Shown: one piece after another, positions 1-5,800 of the stretch
Layout of the letters: each line of letters opens with the position of its first letter
How positions within the stretch are numbered: position 1 is the first letter of the stretch
Origin: Acidimicrobiaceae bacterium
GTDB lineage: Bacteria > Actinomycetota > Acidimicrobiia > Acidimicrobiales > RAAP-2
NCBI GenBank assembly: GCA_003135595.1
Contig: PLCI01000131.1
Location: forward strand, 1-6,326
Direction of reading: 5' to 3'
DNA length: 6,326 nucleotides
Notes under the pieces: generated by a model
The model's database searches: none
The model's input: only the letters and a program-made list of their open reading frames with translations
Told to the model about the DNA's origin: nothing
Position numbers and translations under genes: made by a program

Positions 1-494
1 TCGACGTCCTCGTCAACAACGCGGGGACGACCGAGGTGATCGCGCACCACGACCTCGAGCGCGCGGACCTGTCGGTCTGGCGGCGGATCTTCGACGTGAA
101 CGTCTTCGGCACGTGGTCGATCTCGGTCGCCGCGATGGGCGCGCTGCGCGAGAGCCATGGCGCGATCGTCAACGTGTCGTCGGTCGCGGGGCTGCGACCG
201 ACGGGAAGCTCGATCCCCTACGCGGCCTCCAAGGCAGCGGTCAACCACATGACGGTCCTGCTCGCCAAGGTCGTCGGCCCCGAGGTCCGGGTGAACGCGG
301 TCGCGCCAGGCCTGGTCGACACGCCGTGGACGCAGGACTGGGACCAGATCCGTGCGTTCGTGAGCGCGGTCTCGCCACTTCGCCGCTCGGGGCAGCCCGA
401 CGAGGTGGCCGACCTCGTCCTCGCCCTTGCGACCGCCCCCTGGGTCACGGGCCAGGTGGTCGCCGTCGACGGCGGATTCTCCATCGTCACGTGA
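1..494 (+). CDS. SDR-family NAD(P)-dependent oxidoreductase, 3' part (N-terminus outside window)
   Basis: This is the C-terminal 163 residues of a classical short-chain dehydrogenase/reductase; the reading frame starts with the full codon at base 3. The fragment opens on the NNAG motif (residues 5-8). It then shows the structural Asn in FDVNVFG (N33), the catalytic Ser at the end of IVNVSS (S60), and YAASK with Tyr73 and Lys77, giving the usual 13-residue Ser-Tyr spacing. The post-catalytic APGLVDTPW segment and the VTGQVVAVDGG C-terminus are also typical. Classical members are about 250 residues, so some 85-90 residues, including the glycine-rich nucleotide-binding turn, lie upstream. Family knowledge implies a cytosolic NAD(P)(H)-dependent reduction or oxidation of a carbonyl/alcohol. 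The substrate cannot be read from this part, and FabG-like or sugar/steroid-type specificity are equally possible. The full catalytic set is present, so it looks functional. It ends 37 bp before the next + strand gene, so cotranscription is possible. Confidence 0.95.
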   Translation, partial: DVLVNNAGTTEVIAHHDLERADLSVWRRIFDVNVFGTWSISVAAMGALRESHGAIVNVSSVAGLRPTGSSIPYAASKAAVNHMTVLLAKVVGPEVRVNAVAPGLVDTPWTQDWDQIRAFVSAVSPLRRSGQPDEVADLVLALATAPWVTGQVVAVDGGFSIVT

Positions 495-519
495 CACCAC
501 GGCGTGCGCGTGACGGCGT

Positions 520-523
520 GGGA
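520..523 (+). promoter_or_regulatory. Weak ribosome binding site favouring the ATG at 532
   Basis: A GGGA stretch lies 8 nt before the ATG at 532. An in-frame GTG at 526 would sit only 2 nt behind it, too close for a normal Shine-Dalgarno spacing. This is the reason for choosing 532 over 526. The match is short, so the start is likely but not certain. Confidence 0.4.
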
Positions 524-531
524 TCGTGACG

Positions 532-2211
532 ATGGCGGCGACGGAGCCGGCGGGGAGCGACAGCCAGCCCGACCCGGGCGCCACGCGCCACCGTCGCGGG
601 CTGAAGGCGGCCGGGCTCGTCCTGGCCGTCGTGCTCTGCGTGCTGGTGGTGCTCGTCGTGGCGGTTGGCACGATCGCACCGGGCACGTCGTCGAGGGGGT
701 CGCGGCCCACGCCGCACGTCGGGCGAGCTGGCGTCGTCGCGCCCTGGGTGGTCGCGGAGAACAGCCTGCGCGGGACCACGGCCTGGCAGATCCCGAGGTC
801 CGCGCGGATCGGCGGCATCGAGGGATTCGCGGACGAGAACTACGTCGCGACCGGCCAGCGCGTCGGCCTCTACGTCTCGACGACCGCGTCGCACTACCGC
901 GTCGTCGCCTACCGCATGGGCTACTACCAGGGACGCGGCGCGCGCGAGGTCTGGAGCTCGGGCACGCTGCGTGGACGCGTCCAGCCGCGGTGTCCGACCA
1001 CGCCGGGGATCAACATGACGAGCTGCGCGAACTGGTCACGGGCGCTTCGCGTCACCATCACGAGCGCGTTCGTCCAGGGCGACTACCTGTTCAAGCTCAC
1101 GGGCAACGGCGGCCAGCAGGCCTACGTGCCGCTCACCGTGTGGGCGCCGGCCAGCAGCGCGACGTACCTCGTGATGAACCGGACGTTCGTCGAGGAGGGA
1201 TGGAATGCCTTCGGGGGCTATGACTTCTACCAGGGGAAGGGAGCTTGTGCCCCGGGCGCGTCCGTGTACCCGGTCTGCAACCGCGCGCGGGTCGTGTCCT
1301 TCGACCGGCCCTACGACACCGGCAACGGCGCGTCGGACTTCTTCGGCGACGAGTATCCGCTCATTCGGTTCTGCGAGGAGCACGGGCTCGACGTCACCTA
1401 CGTGACCGACGTGACGGTCACCGAGCACCCGGGGATCGTCGCGCGCCACCGCGTGCTCCTGTCGCTCGGGCACGACGAGTCGTGGTCGTACCAGGAGCGG
1501 GTCGGCGTCCAGCAGGCGGAGAAGAAGGGGGTCAACATCGTGTTCTTCGGGGCCGCGTCGGTGCTGCGGCACGTGCGCCTGCAGGCGTCCCCCTTGGGCC
1601 GGGACCGACAAGAGGTCGACTATCGCGACCCGTCGGAGGACCCGCTTACAGCCCGTGGGGGCAGCCCGATGGAGATCACGGGCAACACCTGGAGCTCGCC
1701 GCCGTCCAGCTGGCCCGGCGACCCGCTCGTGGGGGAGACCTACAGCGGGTACCTGCTCGCGGGGACGGCGCCCGCGCCGTTCGTGGTGGCCGACGCGAGG
1801 TCGTGGATCTACCGCGGGACGCACCTGCACAACGGCTCGGTGCTCCCCTCGGTCATCGCGTCGGACATCGACCACGTTGCCCAGTTCCAGGGCGCGCCCG
1901 CGGACCTGATGGTGCTCGGGCACTCGCCCATCCCGCTGAGCGAGGTGTACACGAACCAGGGCACGTGGGGGGCGAACACCTACTCGGACATGACCTACTA
2001 CACCGACCCTGACAGCGGGGCCGGCGTCATCGACACGGGCAACAACAACTGGATCAACGCGATGACGGCGTGCCCCAGCCACGGCGGGTGCGCGGCGGGG
2101 GAGCTCCAGCTGATCACCGGCAACATCCTGCGGCTCTTCGGGCTTGGTCCCGCGGGACGGCGGATGCCGTCGCGGTCGAACCTCGCGTCGATCCGACCCG
2201 CCGGCTCCTGA
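532..2211 (+). CDS. Membrane-anchored N,N-dimethylformamidase beta-subunit-like protein
   Basis: The protein has 559 residues from ATG 532; a GTG at 526 would add two. A basic stretch (RHRRGLK, residues 19-25) precedes one hydrophobic segment (about 27-47), indicating a signal anchor or signal peptide with the bulk outside the cytoplasm. A beta-rich region with RVVAYRMGYYQG (123-134) and GDYLFKLTG (183-191) follows. The C-terminal half (from about 210) resembles the dimethylformamidase beta-subunit C-terminal family: YLVMNRTFVEEGWNAFGGY, FDRPYDTGNG, a DVTYVTDVTV strand, LSLGHDESWS (310-319), NIVFFG (335-340), and a late NNNWINAM region near 504-511. Cysteines outside the membrane segment form three local pairs (154/165, 239/249, 514/520) plus C281, consistent with export. 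True DMF amidohydrolase is a cytosolic iron enzyme with a small alpha subunit; no alpha-subunit gene is seen here. The family assignment is therefore firm, but the substrate and even catalysis are unknown. It ends 10 bp from the convergent DUF1990 gene. Confidence 0.85.
   Translation: MAATEPAGSDSQPDPGATRHRRGLKAAGLVLAVVLCVLVVLVVAVGTIAPGTSSRGSRPTPHVGRAGVVAPWVVAENSLRGTTAWQIPRSARIGGIEGFADENYVATGQRVGLYVSTTASHYRVVAYRMGYYQGRGAREVWSSGTLRGRVQPRCPTTPGINMTSCANWSRALRVTITSAFVQGDYLFKLTGNGGQQAYVPLTVWAPASSATYLVMNRTFVEEGWNAFGGYDFYQGKGACAPGASVYPVCNRARVVSFDRPYDTGNGASDFFGDEYPLIRFCEEHGLDVTYVTDVTVTEHPGIVARHRVLLSLGHDESWSYQERVGVQQAEKKGVNIVFFGAASVLRHVRLQASPLGRDRQEVDYRDPSEDPLTARGGSPMEITGNTWSSPPSSWPGDPLVGETYSGYLLAGTAPAPFVVADARSWIYRGTHLHNGSVLPSVIASDIDHVAQFQGAPADLMVLGHSPIPLSEVYTNQGTWGANTYSDMTYYTDPDSGAGVIDTGNNNWINAMTACPSHGGCAAGELQLITGNILRLFGLGPAGRRMPSRSNLASIRPAGS
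610..672 (+). other. Signal-anchor / transmembrane segment of the dimethylformamidase-like protein
   Basis: Residues 27-47 are almost entirely Ala, Leu, Val, Gly and one Cys, and are preceded by R19, R21, R22 and K25. By the positive-inside rule the short N-terminus stays in the cytoplasm and residues after about 48 are outside. A cleavage site after VGTIAPG is possible, so it could be a secreted rather than an anchored form. No lipobox is apparent: C36 lies deep in the hydrophobic run, without the usual short h-region and L-x-G/A context. Confidence 0.8.
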
Positions 2212-2212
2212 G

Positions 2213-2240
2213 CGTCGCGGCTCAGGGCCGCGCCGCGACG
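2213..2240. terminator. GC-rich inverted repeat over the convergent gene ends (candidate bidirectional terminator)
   Basis: The arm CGTCGCGGC (2213-2221) is perfectly complementary to GCCGCGACG (2232-2240) around a 10-nt loop. A competing shorter stem, CGCGGC (2216-2221) with GCCGCG (2227-2232), leaves a 5-nt loop. The repeat starts just after the + strand stop codon and covers the stop codon of the - strand DUF1990 gene, where a shared terminator would be expected. No T-run follows on either side, so a canonical intrinsic terminator is not shown. A U-less, GC-rich terminator of the kind common in actinobacteria, or an RNA 3'-end stabiliser, is the inference. Confidence 0.45.
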
Positions 2241-2842
2241 AAGTCGCGAAGCGCGCGCCCGTAGGCGCGCGTGACACGCCGCTGGACGACGCGGGCCGCC
2301 GGCCCGGCGATCCGCATGACCAGCCCCGCGTGCCTTGAGACCGCGGTGATGCCGAGGTGCACGTCGCCCCCCTCGTCGATGCGGACGTCGAATGCCTCCT
2401 CGCCGAGCTCGGGGTGTCCGGGCAGCGTGCGATAGCTGAAGCCCCAGTGCTCGGCCTCGTCGGTGACGCGCGTGACGCGGCACGGGGCTGCGATCGACAC
2501 GAACGGCGTGCCCAGCGTGACGAGGTACATGGCACCGAGGCTCACGGGTTTCGACGGAGGCTGGACGCCCACGCCGCGCACCTGGTGCGTCGCCCACGTT
2601 TGCAGCCCGAGCCTCGCGCGGTCGAAGTCAGCCGGTCCGCGTCCCACGACCGCGTCGTAGCGGTCGAGCGCGAAGCCCGCAGGAGCCACGTCGAGATCGA
2701 GTGCCTCGGGTCCGTCGTAGGTGGGCAGGGCGGTTGCCGCCTTCTGGAGCGTGACCTTCAGGCTGCCCGTGGCCATCGGCGCGACGAGTCTCACCCTGGC
2801 CGACGATGGCGTCCCGCGGGTCGCCAGCCGTGAGGAGGCCAA
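2222..2842 (-). CDS. DUF1990 family protein
   Basis: The protein has 206 residues from a TTG start; DUF1990 proteins are typically about 160-210 residues. Recognisable family blocks are FALDRYDAVVGRGPADFDRA (residues 57-76), LQTWATHQVRGVGV (80-93) and the signature GFSYRTLPGHPELGEEAF (134-151). A C-terminal helix-like basic segment runs from about 183 to 206. There is no signal peptide or membrane segment, so it is probably cytosolic. The biochemical role of DUF1990 is not established, and none is proposed here. The start is debatable. TTG 2842 has GAGG six nt upstream, while the in-frame ATG at 2776 would give 184 residues, still keeping all conserved blocks but with a weaker upstream signal. 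It lies 31 bp downstream of the RCC1/Fn3 giant on the same strand, so it may be cotranscribed with it, although a functional link is not evident. Confidence 0.85.
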   Translation of the reverse strand: MASSRLATRGTPSSARVRLVAPMATGSLKVTLQKAATALPTYDGPEALDLDVAPAGFALDRYDAVVGRGPADFDRARLGLQTWATHQVRGVGVQPPSKPVSLGAMYLVTLGTPFVSIAAPCRVTRVTDEAEHWGFSYRTLPGHPELGEEAFDVRIDEGGDVHLGITAVSRHAGLVMRIAGPAARVVQRRVTRAYGRALRDFVAARP

Positions 2843-2848
2843 CGCGTG

Positions 2849-2852
2849 CCTC
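2849..2852 (-). promoter_or_regulatory. Ribosome binding site supporting the TTG start of DUF1990
   Basis: On the - strand, GAGG precedes TTG (2842-2840) with a 6-nt spacer. This favours the rare TTG start over the ATG at 2776-2774. The frame is open upstream of the TTG through the stop of the preceding gene, but no other ATG or GTG occurs between that stop and the TTG. A longer N-terminus is therefore unlikely. Confidence 0.45.
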
Positions 2853-2873
2853 GAGTGAGCGCCCGTCCAGGAA

Positions 2874-5800
2874 TCAGTGGGGCCCGACCGACCGCGCCTG
2901 GATCAAGGCGCGGGTCGCGCCGAGCCCGATCAGCGAGCCGTCGAGGCGGATCGTCACCCAGACAACCCTGCCGTCACCGACGATGCGGGCCGGCCCGCTG
3001 AACGCGTAGGACGCCCCCGAGACCGTGTGCACGATCAGCGCGACGATGGGTGAGGAGGACGACGAGGGACTCGAAGTGCCCACCGAGTTCGTGGCCGTCA
3101 CGGTGAACGTGTAGCTGTCGCCCGTGGTGAGCCCCGAGACGGTGCACGTGAGCGGGCCTGTGCTCCACACGCACGTCTCGCCGCCGTTGCCCGATGTGGT
3201 CGAGTCGGTCGCGGTGACCGTGTAGGCGGTGATGGCGCTGCCGCCGTCGGAGCCTGGTGCGCTCCAGCTCACGACCGCAGAGGTGACGGCAGGCGTGGCC
3301 GAGACGCCGGTGGGCGGATCTGGAACGGTCGCAGGGACCACCGCTGACGAGGGGGACGACGGATTCCCCGTGCCATCCGAGTTCGTGGCCGTCACCGTGA
3401 ACGTGTAGCTGTCGCCGTTGGTGAGACTTGAGACGGTGCAGGTGCGCGGTCCTGTGGACCACGAGCAGGTCTCGCCGCCGTTGCCCGATGTGGTCGAGTC
3501 GGTCGCGGTGACCGTGTAGGCGGTGATGGCGCTGCCGCCGTCCGAGCCTGGTGCGCTCCAGCTCACGCCCGCGGAGCCGTTGCTCGGTGTGGCCGAGACG
3601 CCCGTGGGTGCCCCCGGAGTGGTCGAGGGGACCACGGCTGACGAGGGGGACGAGGATCCCCCAGGACCCGCCGAGTTCGTAGCCGTCACAGTGAACCTGT
3701 AGCTGTCGCCGTTGGTGAGCCCCGGGACGTTGCAGCTAAGCGGGCCCGAGGTCCACGTGCAGGTCTCGCCGCCGTTGCTCGGCGTGGTCGAGTCGGCGGC
3801 GTTGACCGTGTAGAGCGTGATGGCGCTGCCGCCGTTGGAGCCTGGCGCGCTCCAGCTCACGTGCGCGGACCCGTTGCCCGGGGTGGCCGAGACGCCCGTG
3901 GGTGCTCCGGGAGTGGTCCCGGGGACGGCCGCAGCGGACGGCTGCGAGGCGAGTCCGATGCCGGCGCCGTTGGTCGCGGTCACGGTGAACGTGTAGCTGT
4001 CGCCGTTGGTGAGCGCCGAGACGGTGCACGAGAGCGGGCCGGTGGTCCATGAGCAGGTCTCGCCGCCGTTCCCTGACGTCGTCGAGTCCGCCGCGGTGAC
4101 CTTGTAGCTCGTGATCGTGCTGCCGTTCGAAGCGGGTGCGCTCCAGCTCACGAGGGCCGAGCCGTTGCCAGCCGTGGCCGACACCCCGGTCGGCTGGCCG
4201 GGCGAGCCCGCGGGGACGATCGCGGTGGACGCTGCCGACGCGGGGCCAGGTCCCACGCTGTTGGTTGGCGTCACCTTGAAGGTGTAGCTGTCGCCGTTGG
4301 TGAGCAGCAAGACCGTGCAGGTGAGCGGGCCTGTGGTCCACGTGCAGGTTTCGTTGCCGTTGACCGCCGTGGTCAAGTCCGTCGCGGTGACCTTGTAGCT
4401 GGTAATGGCGCTCCCGCCGTTCGAGGCGGGCGCGGTCCAGGTCACGACAGCCGAGGCATTGCCGCGTGTTGCCGAGACGCCAGTGGGCGAGCCCGGAATA
4501 GTGGCGGGTACGACCACCGACGAGACAGATGGGATCCCCGTGCCCGCGACGTTCGACGCAGTGACGCCAAATGCGTAGTTGTCGCCGTTGGTGAGTGCCA
4601 AGACCGTGCAGGTGAGTGGGCCTGTGGTCCACGTGCAGGTCTCGTTGCCGTTCGCAGGCGTTGTCAGGTCCGTCGCGGTGACCTTGTAGCTGGTGATGGC
4701 GCTGCCACCGTTCGTGCTTGGCATGATCCAGGTCACGACAGCCGAGCCATTGCCAGGTGTTGCATGGACCGAGGTCGGCTGGCCCGGGACGTCGGCGGGG
4801 ACCACGGCCGGTGAGGACCCGGACGACCCTGACGAGCCGACGGCGTTTGTCGCGCTAACCGTGAACGTGTAGCTGTCGCCGTTGGTGAGCCCCAAGACCG
4901 CGCACTGGAGCGGTCCGGAGGTCCACGTGCATGATTCCCCGCCGTTCGCCGGCGTGGTTAGGTCAGTAGCGGTCGCCCTGTAGTGCAGGATGCGGCTCCC
5001 CCCGTCCGACGCCGGTGCGTGCCATAGGACCTGCGCAGAGCGGTTGCCGCGCACGGCCGAGATCGAGGTTGGTTTGAGGGGCCTCGTTGCCGGCGTCACC
5101 GCCGGTGACGGTGACGATACGAAACCGGTCCCCAAGACGTTGGTGGCCGTGACCGTGAATCGGTAGTGCACGCCGTTGGTGAGGAACTTGGCGACACACA
5201 CGTGCGCGCTCGTGACGCATACGAGCTTCCCGGGATGCGACGTGACGTTGTAGCGGGTGACAACCGCCAGCCCGTCGCTGGGCGGCGCATGCCAGCGAAT
5301 GACTGCGCTGCCCGCCCGGGAAACGGCTGTGACGTCGGTCGGGGCGAGCGGGGTGAAGGGCGGAATCGGAGTGGTGACCGTCGTGCCGTTGCCGAGCTGG
5401 CCCTGGATGTTGCTGCCCCAGCACGAACGCATCCCGAGCGACAGGAGCGCGCAGGCGCTGTCGTCACCGGCGACCAATTGGATGACGCCCCCGAGGCGCG
5501 TGCCGAGGGGGACCGGCGTGTTTCGGTAGGTGCCGTTGCCGAGCTGACCGTCCAAGTTCCATCCCCAGCACTTGACCGTCCTCGTGCGCAACAGCGCACA
5601 CGTGTGCCCGTAGCCGAGTGCAGTCTGTGTTGCTCCCGACAGGCCGCGCACCAAGACGGGCACGTGTTGGTCGCGGTGCGTGTTGTCGCCGAGCTGGCCG
5701 TACTGGTTCCTACCCCAGCACTTCACCGCACCCGAGCGAAGGACCGCGCACGTGCTTCCGAATCCAGCGGCGAGCGAGGTCGCACCACCGAGGCCCGCGA

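Larger units (their letters stand above)
3030..5351 (-). repeat. Eight tandem Fn3-domain repeats (about 294 bp each)
   Basis: In protein order the units are 5351-5082 (90 aa), 5081-4788 (98), 4787-4497 (97), 4496-4203 (98), 4202-3912 (97), 3911-3618 (98), 3617-3324 (98) and 3323-3030 (98). Units 2-8 share an ATDxTTxxNGxETCxWxxGPLxC loop with a C-x8-C pair; unit 1 is shorter with C-x6-C. Similarity is visible in the DNA as well as the protein and is greatest in the last units. A 29-bp stretch encoding the LTNGDSYTFTV region is identical at 3397-3425, 3985-4013 and 4861-4889. All units remain in frame, with length changes of whole codons. Confidence 0.92.

Noticed and set aside
499..520. 8-bp direct repeat ACGGCGTG at 499-506 and 513-520 before the dimethylformamidase-like gene, as an operator
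   Set aside because: It is short, in GC-rich sequence and in a 37-bp gap between codirectional genes with no promoter elements. Chance is a sufficient explanation.
532..2211. Annotation as a genuine N,N-dimethylformamidase for DMF degradation
   Set aside because: There is no small alpha-subunit gene nearby, a membrane/export segment is present, and the core motifs differ. Only family-level similarity is supported.
1036..2535. 499-codon open frame on the - strand opposite the dimethylformamidase-like gene
   Set aside because: Its translation is Arg/Pro/His-rich without motifs and it runs across two convergent genes with clear family matches. It is a GC-bias shadow.
3030..5351. Regular about 294-bp direct repeats as a possible CRISPR or non-coding satellite array
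   Set aside because: The units are an order of magnitude too long for CRISPR repeats, have no unique spacers, and encode in-frame Fn3 domains.
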